DNA from: Chara braunii
Lineage: Eukaryota > Streptophyta > Charophyceae > Charales > Characeae
Direction of reading: 5' to 3'
NCBI GenBank assembly: GCA_003427395.1
Contig: BFEA01000812.1
Location: forward strand, 50,976 to 81,725
DNA: 30,750 bases
The notes beneath the pieces are model-generated. The model had not been told where the DNA came from and made no database searches. It saw only the letters and a list, made by a program, of their open reading frames with translations. A program made the translations under genes and the position numbers. Below, piece by piece: positions 21,255 to 29,803 of the stretch; the first letter of the stretch is position 1; each line of letters opens with the position of its first letter.

Positions 21255-22752
21255 TCGGATCCGTGAAGTGGGGGCAAGGACTAAGCGGCGTCGGGGGTGG
21301 ATGGCAGTTGGGAAGAGGGACGCAGAGGCCATGGGAGTTTCAGTGCGAAGAACTGAAAGCAATGCGGCGTAGTAATGAAAAACCTAGGTCGGATGATATA
21401 TGGAAGGAATAACTAAATAGTAAATGCATCTCTTTGTTTTTTTTTTTTGTTTTTTTCTTCCGTTGTTTCTTGCCTGTAACGTAATGAGACATAAGGCATA
21501 CAGTAAAAGCAAGACTTCTTTTCTTCGTACTTTGAATATAGCAACAACAAGATGACGACGAGTGACCAATGTAAATTCTGCTGAGACTTGATGTTGCCTC
21601 CGCTCTCCATAGACACAGTTTATAAATCCTTGACTCTGATGTTTCCACCTGCGGTTATATTTACGTTCTCGCTGCAAAGCCGTCAAGATCAAGAAGACGG
21701 GAGATGTTGTGAAGTTCAAGGTCCGATGTCGCAAGTACCTTTACACGCTCTGTGTAACGGATACCGACAAAGCTGACAAGCTTAAGCAGTCGCTTCCTCC
21801 AGGTAATTTCGAATTCTGTGCGGCGTCGAACCCTGGACCTCTACTTCTCTGTTGTGAAATTCAAATTGTAAAATCTGTTTTGTGAAATTCAAATTATATC
21901 CCGGACCTGTTTTGTGAAATGCAAATTATATCCCGGACCTGTTTTGTGAAATTCAAATTATAACCGACTTACCAACGCTGTTTACGCATTCAAATTCTCC
22001 GAACGAAGGCATGCGTAAACCATTTTTGTGCATTTGGAGAATTTGTGGAATGAGCCTCTCCGAAAAGTTAGATGGACTTGGGACAGGGCCCGCCTGATGG
22101 GGGTCGATTTTTTTTTTTCTTTTGTTCAGGGCTGGCCCTACCGTAGTGCCACCCCACGGCATGGGACTTTCCCTCCCCCCCCCTCCCCCTCGCTCCTCCT
22201 TACTGGCGCTTCGGATGCGCTCTGTTCCGAGCCTCCGAAATGTCAGGAGAGGCTTAATCGGATTCTAACCTTGGGTGGGGCCTTGTACTGGTTGTTTACG
22301 GTCGATCTTCGCCTGAAGAAAACTGCTTCCCCATCTTGTACAGCCCTGTATAATGTTGAAATGGTAGTCGCCACGCATACGCGACTGATTGATGATTTAA
22401 GAGACTCGGTATCAATCCAGTTTTTAACTCTCAGTATTCTTGTGATTCTTTTGGAAAAGAAAGAAAGAAAGAAAGAGAGAAAGATTGTGTGTGAAACGCA
22501 TCCTCACGTGGTCCGCAATGAGGTGTGAGTAGAGAGGTTCACCCCCCTGCAAGTAAAAAGGAACAAAAAAAAAGAACGAAAGGAAAAAGAGCAGAAAAGT
22601 AGGGTTGAAGGATTTGCATGATTTCTTTGTATTTTGAATCATGGGGTATTTACGCAGAACAATTTTGGGGTGCTATTTGTCAGAGAGATTGTTTTGCTAA
22701 TTTAGTCTGGTTTCCTCTGGTCGACGCAGGTCTCCATGTCACCGACATCTAG
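19784..22752 (+). CDS. RPL38: 60S ribosomal protein L38 (eL38), four exons
   Basis: A structural protein of the large cytosolic ribosomal subunit. Exons: 19784-19786 (ATG only, donor GTGAGT), 21024-21084, 21680-21802 and 22730-22752 (ends TAG). Joined, they make 210 nt, 69 residues, the family's usual length. Exon 2 encodes [20 protein letters not shown], a plant-type L38 start. The codon AG|A-T|CC gives Arg-Ser across intron 2, and exon 3 encodes [16 protein letters not shown] and YLYTLCV...[10 protein letters not shown]. The last exon adds GLHVTDI. All introns are GT-AG and phases agree (1 at introns 2 and 3). Intron lengths are 1237, 595 and 927 bp. I favour the ATG at 19784 for its strong donor and upstream telo-box, but an ATG at 20937 (donor GTATGC) gives the same protein with an 84-bp intron. 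There are no internal stops, so the gene is probably functional. Confidence 0.92.
19800..19903. repeat. 52-bp tandem duplication in RPL38 intron 1
   Basis: GCCCTCACGTAACTCTCAGC to TACGCTGTCTA occurs at 19800 and again at 19852 with one clear substitution (ACGAGTG to ACGGGTG). It starts 13 bp inside the intron. Confidence 0.9.
20226..20336. repeat. 57-bp tandem duplication in RPL38 intron 1
   Basis: CTTTGCCAGTGCTTTTTCAC through CTTTAAAGAAGAGAGG is present twice with almost no divergence, which implies a recent duplication. Confidence 0.9.
20401..20620. repeat. 110-bp diverged tandem duplication in RPL38 intron 1
   Basis: Two adjacent units begin CTCCAATSCCCCYGC at 20401 and 20511 and share GTTTACCCTAATCAAGCCAC and ATCGATTGTCA. 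The units differ at many positions, so this duplication is older than its neighbours at 19800 and 20226. Confidence 0.85.
20937..20939 (+). other. RPL38: Alternative first coding exon (ATG) of RPL38
   Basis: GACGCCATG is followed by GTATGC, and the exon 2 acceptor lies 84 bp downstream. Splicing from here gives the same protein. A short A/T-rich TTTATAATTTT lies about 20 bp upstream. A leader exon from 19.78 kb could also join at GCGGCAG (about 20923), but the 19784 ATG would then be out of frame. Confidence 0.4.
21180..21251. repeat. (AG)n microsatellite in RPL38 intron 2
   Basis: About 36 AG units, 95 bp after exon 2. Confidence 0.95.
21851..21963. repeat. 32-bp tandem repeat in RPL38 intron 3
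   Basis: The unit CTGTTTTGTGAAATTCAAAT plus TATATCCCGGAC occurs about 3.5 times, the first copy degenerate. At 21981-22052 follow two competing small stems (TTTACGCAT / ATGCGTAAA and CAAATTCTCC / GGAGAATTTG). Confidence 0.85.
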
Positions 22753-22859
22753 ATGTCAAGGAACACGCGTAATAACGAGGATGGCAGAAGCTGAGGGAGA
22801 AGATGGCGAGGATGAAACAGAATGTGTGGTTGATCGGGATGGGCTTCTCTGGCTATTCG

Positions 22860-23240
22860 TTTTTGAGGATTCGAACTCCCGTCGTGCGGTTTAATTACCT
22901 CCTGGCTGGCTCGCTGGATCTATCTTGGAAGACGGCGATTAGCCAGCAGGAGTGGGGGAAAAGGACGCGGAATGCGGATTTGAACTCCCGTCGTGCAGTT
23001 GAATTACCTGCTGGCTGGCTGGCTGGCTGGCGTGTTCGCTGGATTTATTTTTGAGATGGCGGTTAACCAGCAGGAGATCGTGGAATCCATCTTTGAAGAT
23101 GTCGAATGACCAGCAGGAGCGGGGGAAAAGGAGGGAGGCAGAATGCGGATTCGGAGCCCCGTCGTGTGTATAAGTACCTGCTGGCTGGCTGGCTGGCTGG
23201 CTCGCTGGATCTGACTTTGAGATGACGATTAACGAGCAGG
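22860..23240. repeat. Three diverged tandem units with CTGGCTGG blocks
   Basis: Each unit has GCGGATT-like start, CCCGTCGTG, ATTACCTGCTGGCTGG (a GGCT tetranucleotide run of variable length), TCGCTGGAT, and a purine-rich end with CCAGCAGGAG and GGGGGAAAAGGA. CCTGCTGG and CCAGCAGG are complementary, so each unit can fold. It lies just 3' of RPL38, partly perhaps in its 3' UTR. Confidence 0.75.
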
Positions 23241-23812
23241 AGAGGGGGGGAGATCGTCGGAGGACTGCGGGGAAGGAGAGACAGCGGCATAATGTGAGGG
23301 GTGTCTGAGCTGGTTATATCCTGTCCTGTGGGCAATCAGCGTGCAGTAATGCATTTGTGAGCTCAAATGCAGTTTTGTCTGAAGTATATACCGTGACGTC
23401 AAGAAATTCGTAACCTGAAATGGATTTTGTGTAAAAGACGAGGGTGGGAGGATGGGAAGATGGTTTTTGTGTGCGCCTGTGGGGTGGCATCGGTCGCTGT
23501 TTTCTTTATATCAGTCATGCGGTGTGCATCTGTTTTGCCCTAACGTGACTTCTTGTCCCCCTGATTTGAATAGCGATCCCTGATCCACAATGGCCGTCGT
23601 TCAGTCTGGCCCTCGATCAGTCCACAGGGTGCGTCGGTTGCATCGGTTGCGCGTTTTTGAGTGTTGGACAGCCATGGTGTATGTACCAGACTCTCTAGCG
23701 TGTCTGGTTTTGTGAAGGACTCCAGGATTTTAACTTTTTTCGGAAGTGTCTTGTCTTGTTTTCAGTGTGGTTGAATGTCGGCTCTTATGATCTGGTGTGA
23801 TGATGATGCGTA
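23240..23812. other. No gene recognised downstream of RPL38
   Basis: Mixed sequence with G/T-rich stretches and a GTGCGTCGGTTGCATCGGTTG repetition near 23629. No convincing reading frame, tRNA or snoRNA boxes in a proper arrangement. TGATGATGATG at 23799 lacks a matching D box. Confidence 0.5.
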
Positions 23813-23949
23813 TTGAGCTTTGATTCTGTCGTCATGTGAAGCAAAGGCTATGGGAATGTCGGATTTGGAGAGAGTGACGATATAAGGCCTCGGAACTCTC
23901 TTCATTGCAATAGCCATGCTATTCACATGTGGACAGAATCAAAGCTCAA
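23813..23949. repeat. 137-nt imperfect hairpin, possible small-RNA precursor
   Basis: TTGAGCTTTGATTCTGTC (23813-23830) is perfectly complementary to 23932-23949. After a 2x2 internal loop, CATGTGAA (23833-23840) pairs with TTCACATG (23922-23929). Then GGCTAT pairs with ATAGCC, and GAGAGT with ACTCTC nearer the loop. Arms of 40-45 nt with small bulges and a terminal loop of some 40 nt are within the range of plant-type microRNA precursors. A short MITE would also look like this. No expression evidence is available. Confidence 0.5.
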
Positions 23950-24484
23950 AGGTGCAACGCAACTCCTACATTCAACTCCTCCGTTGGCAGCGGATTTCTG
24001 GATGCGTGTGTGGAGGGGCGGGCTGAAATCATCCAATTTCATATTGTGTATTCGAATGGCTGCAGCGGCATCGTCTCTCTGACGATATCACCACACTACC
24101 CTTATTATTGCAGCATGCATGTGTGAATGGGGCTGGAGTCGTTGATTTCAGTTCCTGGCTTTGTCGCTGACAGTCGTGATGCGTACACGAGAGCCCTTTT
24201 TTTTTCGCTTCTGTTTTTTTGTGCCGTCGATACCTCCGTTCTCTTGGTGGGGAGCAATCCTGGTGGAATAGGGGTCCAGCGTCCCAGTCCCAGGAATACA
24301 ATGGTCGAAACGTTAACATCAGAGAATCATGATCAGATGCATAGTACCAGAAGAGAGAACCGAATTTATGGCCTGCGGCGGATATTTGCGTCCTGTTTAA
24401 AATGATTAACCCATGGTATTTTTGAAGGTGTACCTCTCAGCACTTTTTCTTTCTCCATTTTCCTTTTTTTTTGGGGGGTGCTGA
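23950..24484. other. No gene recognised
   Basis: An open plus-strand frame 24127-24405 (92 codons) has no recognisable domain, and its hydrophobic run derives from a T-rich stretch near 24200. It could hold an upstream exon of the frame at 24485, but I found no compelling splice chain. Confidence 0.4.
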
Positions 24485-24736
24485 ACATCAAGATGCAACT
24501 TTCACTCAAAGAAAAAGACAGATGCGACCTTCAGTCCTGCTGGTGATAAGAGCAGCAGCTGGATTAAGCTTGTTGCTGATGATGGGTCATCTTTTTCCAT
24601 TGATGGAGAGCTGCACCTGCTTGAAACCGGCTCCGGCGTCCCTTTACACGGAAAGGTCCTACAGAGTTGTGGGATGTCGGATAAAACCCTTGCACTTACT
24701 CTATGGTTAGCTGGGTCCACCCGAATAGAACGCTAG
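24485..24736 (+). CDS. Possible terminal exon of an unidentified gene
   Basis: The frame is open from 24485 to a TAG at 24734-24736. The part from about 24536 has a protein-like composition: PAGDKSSSWIKLVADDG, SSFSIDGELHLLETGSG, VPLHGKVLQSCGMSDK, then TLALTLWLAGSTRIER. No in-frame ATG suits a start, and AG acceptors exist at 24491-24492 and 24533-24534, so it would be a last exon whose upstream exons I could not find. AATAAA lies 45 bp after the stop. I do not recognise the protein; it could also be a fragment of a dead gene or chance. Confidence 0.35.
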   Translation, partial: TSRCNFHSKKKTDATFSPAGDKSSSWIKLVADDGSSFSIDGELHLLETGSGVPLHGKVLQSCGMSDKTLALTLWLAGSTRIER

Positions 24737-24780
24737 GTCATTGTAGCTGTATTTAGTACAATATTCAGTCTAGATGCAGC

Positions 24781-24786
24781 AATAAA
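24781..24786 (+). terminator. AATAAA poly(A) signal candidate
   Basis: A canonical AATAAA 45 bp after the stop of the open frame at 24485-24736. The distance suits a short 3' UTR, but the hexamer alone is weak evidence. Confidence 0.3.
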
Positions 24787-24935
24787 GACCGGGCGTTCGA
24801 TTCCGGTGGAGGAGGTAGTCTTACCAGGTGGTTTGTGTTCCACAAGCCCCACTGACAAATGTGCTGGTTATACCTACCTCGAAAAGGATCTTACCAAATT
24901 TACGGTTGATGACCTATGTCACAATGTCCCATTAA

Positions 24936-25517
24936 GAGCCCTCGTTCGACCCCACTTGAAACCCTTGATTCCTTGAAAATACTTCAGGAAACCCTTGAAA
25001 ATACTTGAGGAAACCCTTGAAAATACTTGAGGAAACCCTTGAAAATACTTGAGGAAACCCTTTCCCATTAAGAGTTTCAAGTGCACACTAGAACGAGAAA
25101 TTGTCATTAATTTACACGGTACCTCGATTTATGGTTCCATGTACACTTGAGGAAACCCTTGAACGGGCTGCACTTGAAACGGAACTCCACGGCTTGACCA
25201 ATCCTGGAAAAGACAACGGAAAACAAGAAAGAAAAGGCCCACTTGGACTGCTGGCGGTATCCGCTGGCACTTGAACTCAAGGTAGGTACCTCCGGGCGGT
25301 ACCTTGAATTCAAGTGCGATTTTGCCCCAGCGGCACTAGAGAGTTGTTTCAAGTATGCACACTTGAAAGCAGGTATTCAAAGTGAAGTGAAAACGTTACC
25401 GTGTGCAGGAAAGTGAAAACATTACCGTAAAGGGGGGGGGTCATTAGGGAGGGAGGGGGATGAAACGAATAACTTTTCGTCAACCCTACAGTTCCAGTGG
25501 TGTCGAACGAGGGGCCC
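24936..25517. mobile_element. 582-bp PIF/Harbinger-like MITE with TAA duplication
   Basis: The left end GAGCCCTCGTTCGACCCCAC and the right end, inverted, GGGCCCCTCGTTCGACACCA match over about 25 bp with few differences. TAA flanks both sides (24933-24935 and 25518-25520), the preferred target of PIF/Harbinger elements. The interior has no coding capacity. It carries a 22-bp repeat block and many copies of CACTTGAA in both orientations, including the palindrome TTTCAAGT-ATGCAC-ACTTGAAA near 25347. Confidence 0.75.
24971..25062. repeat. 22-bp tandem repeat, about four units
   Basis: The unit CTTGAAAATACTTGAGGAAACC repeats head to tail with one substitution in the first copy. CCCATTAAGAG occurs before (24929) and after (25064) this region. 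Confidence 0.9.
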
Positions 25518-25520
25518 TAA

Positions 25521-26964
25521 ACCACTTGAGAGCACGCCCTTCCCCCCCCGCACTTGAAAGCCCTTTCTTTTTCACTTGGAATTTTTAACTTTTTTGAACT
25601 CTCTCTTTTCTCCTCTCTCTCGACTTGTGGTAGGGAGTACCTGCCTTGCCTTAATGGCTGAATGGTACATACATGCCACTGTCAATCAACAGGTCAGGAG
25701 CTGAAATCCTAAAAAGGGCGCGATGATGGTACGGATTTACCTCTTCAACAAAAAGAAAAGACTTCACGTTGGGGCAGGGCAGGGGGAGAGAGGGAACTTT
25801 TTCGCTCTTCCTTTGCCTCTCACTATAAGTATAAACTCTTTCGTGATATCAGAAGATTAGCAAGAGAATTTTACCCAAAAAAATGCGCCAGGTTCGTTCA
25901 GAACAGAAAAAAAAAAACAGAGGATTTTTCAGCACGTTTAGCTCTTAAAAAAGAGCCACAGCTATTTGGAAAGACAACGTACAAATGTGGTGGTTGTATG
26001 GGAAGAGTGTACTCACAGCAGGGTTGAGGTCCCACGAGGGAAGAGGATAAGAGTTGTAACGCTTGAATCTGGAGCTGTTTATGAGAAGGGGCAGGAAATC
26101 GGGATTGGGCGTACTTTTCTGGATCGCTTGCGTAAAACATGTCCATATACAGGCGTTCGATCCGAGTCACTTTGCTAGTGGGACCTCGTCACTTCGCTGT
26201 TTCCTGCGCGTATCTGACTGTATTTACGTGTCTGTTGCTAGAGACACCCGGCCCGTGCCGCCCGGCCGGGCCGGGGGACCCAGGTGAACTTGCACGCGGG
26301 GGACCCGCCGGACGAACACCAAAAGAGGGTTTTTCTTTGGTAGTGGGGCAATTTTTCGCCGACGGAGACGTGCCCAAATCAGGCCTTATCTTATATTTTG
26401 TTGATCTCTCCAAAGGGTGTCCAGGCAGTACGAGTGGGGTTTAGAAAGGGCTCGGAGGGGCTTACGGGGCCGATAAGGGGTTGATGTAATTTAGTATTTT
26501 ATTTTTGCATGCTTTTTGGGATTCCATATGGAATGTTGTGGTCGCCCTCGGGCAAACGATGTTTGGTTTGCGATTCTGCATGGCGTAGTTTTTTTTTCAA
26601 TTTTTTTTAATTTCGTTTTTGTTTTTGTGCTCTCGGACAGGCTGGGACCTTGACCCGGACTTTTCCCGGTGCTCGGCCGGCCAGGCCACCCGGGCCAATC
26701 TGCGGCAAACCGGGCCCCGTCCGGCTGGTAATGCAGGGATTTACACTAATTTTTTTAATTTGGATCTAGTCTGATTCTGAAACCCTGAATGTTTGTACTC
26801 CCTCCACTTGCAGTTTAATTACTTCTCTTGTCATTCCCCTCCTCGCCTGCTCCTGTCCCCCCCGCCCCTCCCCCCCAACAAAGAAAACCTGCATCTTATC
26901 TTCCCATCCACATTGAAAACTTTTTTCACTCTTTCCTCTCGCCATTCTTCACTGCAATGCTGAA
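25521..26964. other. No gene; mixed sequence with GC-rich patches
   Basis: CACTTGA-rich sequence continues to about 25580. 26243-26310 and 26640-26735 are GC-rich with CCGGCCCG / CCGGGCC motifs that are partly complementary to each other, possibly ends of a decayed element of about 490 bp. The interval between is T/G-rich. Frames found here have no conserved domain. Confidence 0.5.
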
Positions 26965-27356
26965 AGCAGCCGTCTACTGTTTGCTTTTACCATGCTTCAG
27001 TGCTTTCACCGTGCGTGGTAATAGCAAACAGTGAAACGTGGTTCAGTGCTTTCACCTTGCTTCAGTTCTTTCACCGTGAAAGTGAAGAGTGAAACCATGG
27101 TAAAAGCAGACAGTGGAACATGGTTCATTGCTTTCACCATGGTTCATTTCTTTCACCTTGCTTGGTGAAAGTAACGAGTGAAACCATGGTGAAAGAAACA
27201 GTGAAACATGGTTCAGTGCTTTCACCGTGCTTGGTGAAAGTAAAGAGTGAAGCCATGGTGAAAGCAAACGGTGAAACGTGTGTAGTTCTTTCACCATGGG
27301 TAAGTGCTTTCACCGTGCTTGATGGAAGTAAAGAGTGAGACCATGGTGAAAGCAAA
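26965..27356. repeat. Array of CCATGGTGAAAG / CTTTCACCATGG hairpin units
   Basis: Variants of TTCAGTGCTTTCACCRTG and CATGGTGAAAGCAAACAGTG alternate at least four times with a period of roughly 70-85 bp. Each unit contains both orientations, so the array can fold into a series of stems. Frames through it on both strands are by-products of the repeat. Confidence 0.85.
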
Positions 27357-27472
27357 GTTCGAATTGGAATGCACATCAGTTAAAAGAACAGAATGCGACA
27401 TAAAGATGGGCATTGCAGGGAGCCGCCTTTTCACGGCGTTAAGAGGAAGCAGTTCGACCGGTTAGACTGCCA

Positions 27473-27583
27473 CCTTTTCCCCCGAACGTAACGCACCCCG
27501 AAGATCAAACGTATACAGGGTGTGTTTCAGGCCACATACAATCAAACTGAGGGTGCGCTGTGTTCGGGGGAAGACGGTAGTGA
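27473..27583. mobile_element. Small MITE, CCGTCTTCCCCCGAACRYAACGC family, copy 1
   Basis: The left end has TTCCCCCGAACGTAACGCAC and the right end, inverted, CTACCGTCTTCCCCCGAACA continuing CAGCGCACCCTC. The interior is about 50 bp. The same terminal sequence starts the element at 28376. No clear target duplication was found, so the ends are approximate. Confidence 0.6.
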
Positions 27584-27654
27584 ACATCAGTACATTACCA
27601 AGGCAGGACTCTCCCTTGTCTTGGGCTCGCTATTGACATCGAGCACGAATTCAG

Positions 27655-27715
27655 CCATGGCTTACTGTCCACGTATAGGCCCGCCGCCTGCTTGAGACGT
27701 GGACAGTAACGTATG
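27655..27715. repeat. Perfect 13-bp inverted repeat (hairpin)
   Basis: TTACTGTCCACGT (27662-27674) and ACGTGGACAGTAA (27697-27709) are exact complements around a 22-nt loop, with weaker pairing of CCAT / ATGG outside. It could be a very small MITE or a structured RNA. Confidence 0.8.
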
Positions 27716-27871
27716 GCCCGGAATGGGACTGGCTTCACGTATCAAGTCCGTTATACTAACCTTACCTTCTGCTTCATCGAAGCCGTTTTGACTTTTGCGT
27801 GCTGTGAAAGAATGGTCCGGCATATGTACAGATCAGCTGTAGCACTGCAGGGTCAACCATCAGCTGTAGCA

Positions 27872-28042
27872 CCATGCCATGTTCAGATCAGCTGTGGGAG
27901 GAACTCGCGAGGAATCATAACAAAATCAAATGAGCGGTGGGGCGCAGAGGAATTCTATGACTCCATGCCATGTTCAGATCAGCTGTGGGAGGAAGGAAAG
28001 AACTCGCGAGGAATCATAACAAAATCAAATGAGGGGGTGGGG
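27872..28042. repeat. Tandem duplication, two units about 70-80 bp
   Basis: CCATGCCATGTTCAGATCAG, GGAATCATAACAAAATCAAA and GGTGGGG occur at 27872-27942 and 27963-28042, with 8 extra bases (AAGGAAAG) in the second. Additional ATCAGCTGTAGCAC copies precede it (27831-27873). Confidence 0.85.
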
Positions 28043-28375
28043 TTCAGCGTGTGAGTGAGGCGGATTCTGTCTCTCACCGACCATCTCATGGGTACTGTGA
28101 ACTGACAGAAGGCAGCTTGTGAGGGTAATGGTGTGTTTATCTGTGACGCAATATCAATACCGAAAGGTTAGATAGATGGGGAGCCGGCTCCCTTTGAAAA
28201 GCGGGCATCGGACCGTTGCATGCCAAGCCCCGAATTTTGTTTTGTCTAGTATACTATAAGTGGCGCACATGGCTTGTTTTCTGCATACTATAAATGGCGC
28301 ACGTTGCTTTGACAGTCTCCCAATATTCAATCCCTTTCTTTTTAGGAAGCATCAGCAGCAATCGAGAGCGTCTAA

Positions 28376-28486
28376 CTACCGTCTTCCCCCCAAAAAAACG
28401 CATCCTCATTTTTGCTGTGACTGGCCACAAGTATAGCTTGTATACGTTCAGTATCAGGCTGCGTTATGTTCGGCGGAAGTCGGTTG
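28376..28486. mobile_element. Small MITE, same family, copy 2
   Basis: The left end CTACCGTCTTCCCCCCAAAA and the right end, inverted, CAACCGACTTCCGCCGAACA pair over about 30 bp through AACGCA. About 111 bp with no coding capacity. The flanks show no clear duplication. Confidence 0.6.
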
Positions 28487-28532
28487 TCCATACGAGTACA
28501 CAGCTGCTTGCACAAATACCCAAGCCTCTTGC

Positions 28533-28636
28533 CAGCCGTCTTGCCCCAAACATAATGCACCCTGAATGCGATTGTATAGAAGCTATCTTTCCGGCCAGGT
28601 GCGGGGAAAATGAGGGTGCGTTGGGTTCCGCAGAAA
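28533..28636. mobile_element. Small MITE, same family, copy 3 (inverted relative to copy 2)
   Basis: The left end CAGCCGTCTTGCCCCAAACA continues TAATGCACCC. The right half (AATGAGGGTGCGTTGGG) is the inverse of the left half of copy 2. Copies 2 and 3 are about 46 bp apart and together make a diverged inverted repeat. Confidence 0.55.
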
Positions 28637-28722
28637 AAACCCAAATTGACATATGAGCCGAAAAATCTTACGAGTCTCGCTCTGCGAGCCTGTGATTTTA
28701 TAGAATAGCAAGCTATAATGTA

Positions 28723-28785
28723 TTATTGGGACATCCTGACAATTATGTACCTGCAAATCCTATGTTGACTCCAGCTCACACAGTG
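28723..28785 (+). pseudogene. cob: Nuclear copy of mitochondrial cytochrome b (cob) fragment
   Basis: Translation gives LLGHPDNYVPANPMLTPAH. This is the conserved cytochrome b segment before the ubiquinol-site PEW motif, in the form seen in green algae and plants. Similarity stops after His-Thr-Val; the PEW codons expected next are absent and nad5 sequence follows. About 21 codons, with no start or stop of its own. It reads as mitochondrial DNA moved to the nucleus (NUMT), or a piece of a rearranged mitochondrial genome. Confidence 0.75.
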
Positions 28786-28875
28786 TGCCAGGATGGGAGC
28801 TATGACATCCTTTTTGGGGGCAACTACGGGAATTTTACAAATGATTTGAAAAGGGTTATTGCTTATTCTACTTGT
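28786..28875 (+). pseudogene. nad5: Nuclear copy of mitochondrial nad5 fragment, joined to cob
   Basis: Reads MGAMTSFLGATTGILQ, then with one base missing near 28840, NDLKRVIAYSTC. This is the highly conserved core of NADH dehydrogenase subunit 5 (complex I, proton-pumping membrane subunit). The expected SQLGYM after STC is missing and a GC palindrome follows. The lost base shows that it is not functional here. It directly adjoins the cob piece, although these are separate genes in known mitochondrial genomes. Confidence 0.8.
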
Positions 28876-28876
28876 A

Positions 28877-28916
28877 TAGCCGAATGGCGCGGCGAGCGCC
28901 GCGCCGCTCCGCTATC
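28877..28916. repeat. GC-rich palindrome at the nad5 break
   Basis: GGCGCGGC-GAGC-GCCGCGCC (28886-28905) is a perfect 8-bp stem, extended imperfectly by ATAGCCGAAT on the left and GCTCCGCTATC on the right. It lies at the point where nad5 similarity ends. Confidence 0.8.
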
Positions 28917-28919
28917 GAC

Positions 28920-29400
28920 ATGAGCCGGCTTGAGAGTTGGTGGTGCCTTGTCGGCACGGCTCCCGGCGAGGCATATCGAGGAGGTGATGTGGGTGATTGT
29001 GCGAGGTTCCGTTGGTCTTGTCTGGCGCGGCCATTGACGTGATGCTTCGACTGAAGGTTCTTCCAGCCTTGATAACCTAGGCTGAAGAGGTCTCTTGCTC
29101 TGTGCTTTGTTTATGTGGTGTCACGGGTTGACATGCCTGTGGAAGGGGAGGCTGTCGGGGTGATTAGGATAGTCTTCATGAGATCTTGGGCATGGTAGTG
29201 GCCCTGCTCCTATGCGCCTGCATGAATCTAGTGGAGGTCGGTTGGGCAGTGCGGGCAGAAAGTGAGGAGCATCTTCTCATGCGGAGTGGGAGGTTACAAG
29301 CTGGAGCGTCAAAAAGAGCTGGCGGTTTCAAGCGTTTGTTTGAGCTGGTTCAACTGTTAAAGACACGGAAGCAGGTAGCGGCGCAATTCGTCATTGTCAT
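28920..29400. other. No gene recognised
   Basis: Mixed G/T-rich DNA. The plus-strand frame 29186-29518 begins with a hydrophobic run that resembles a signal segment, but it ends in (ATC)n repeats and shows no domain. Confidence 0.45.
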
Positions 29401-29406
29401 CAGGGT

Positions 29407-29426
29407 GCTGCTCGCCATCACCATCA

Positions 29427-29457
<31 letters not shown>

Positions 29458-29770
29458 TAGGGTGTGGTTCAACATCACCATCACGGGAATGGTTCGTAAT
29501 CACCATCATCATCATTAGGGCACTGCTCGTTATTATCATCAAGGTGGTCTTCACTCCTGGTTGGCACTAGTATCATTGTTCATCAGGGGTGTGGTTCGTT
29601 ACTCATTGTTGTATTACCATCATCAATAGTTCACCATCATAGAGTGCGGTTGGCGCAGTTCGTTATCATAGGGCGCTGCTCATCTCTATCATCATCATCA
29701 TTAGGTTATCATCAAAGGTGCTCGTCATTAACATCATCATCATCCTGTTGTCATCACAGGGCGCGGTGTG

Positions 29771-29803
<33 letters not shown>

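Noticed and set aside
22865-22900. GATTCGAACTCCC as the 3' end of a tRNA gene
   Set aside because: The word recurs in diverged tandem units and has no cloverleaf partner sequence upstream.
23799-23812. TGATGATGATG as a C/D snoRNA C box
   Set aside because: There is no D box (CTGA) or terminal stem at a suitable distance, and it looks like a short trinucleotide slip.
24781-24820. tRNA-like GCGTTCGATTCCGG
   Set aside because: The loop resembles a T loop, but the flanking 5-bp stem does not pair (GGGCG against CCGGT) and no acceptor or anticodon arms are found at the required distances.
26243-26735. GC-rich pair as a complete transposon
   Set aside because: The two GC-rich patches are only loosely complementary and I found no target duplication, so an element cannot be defined.
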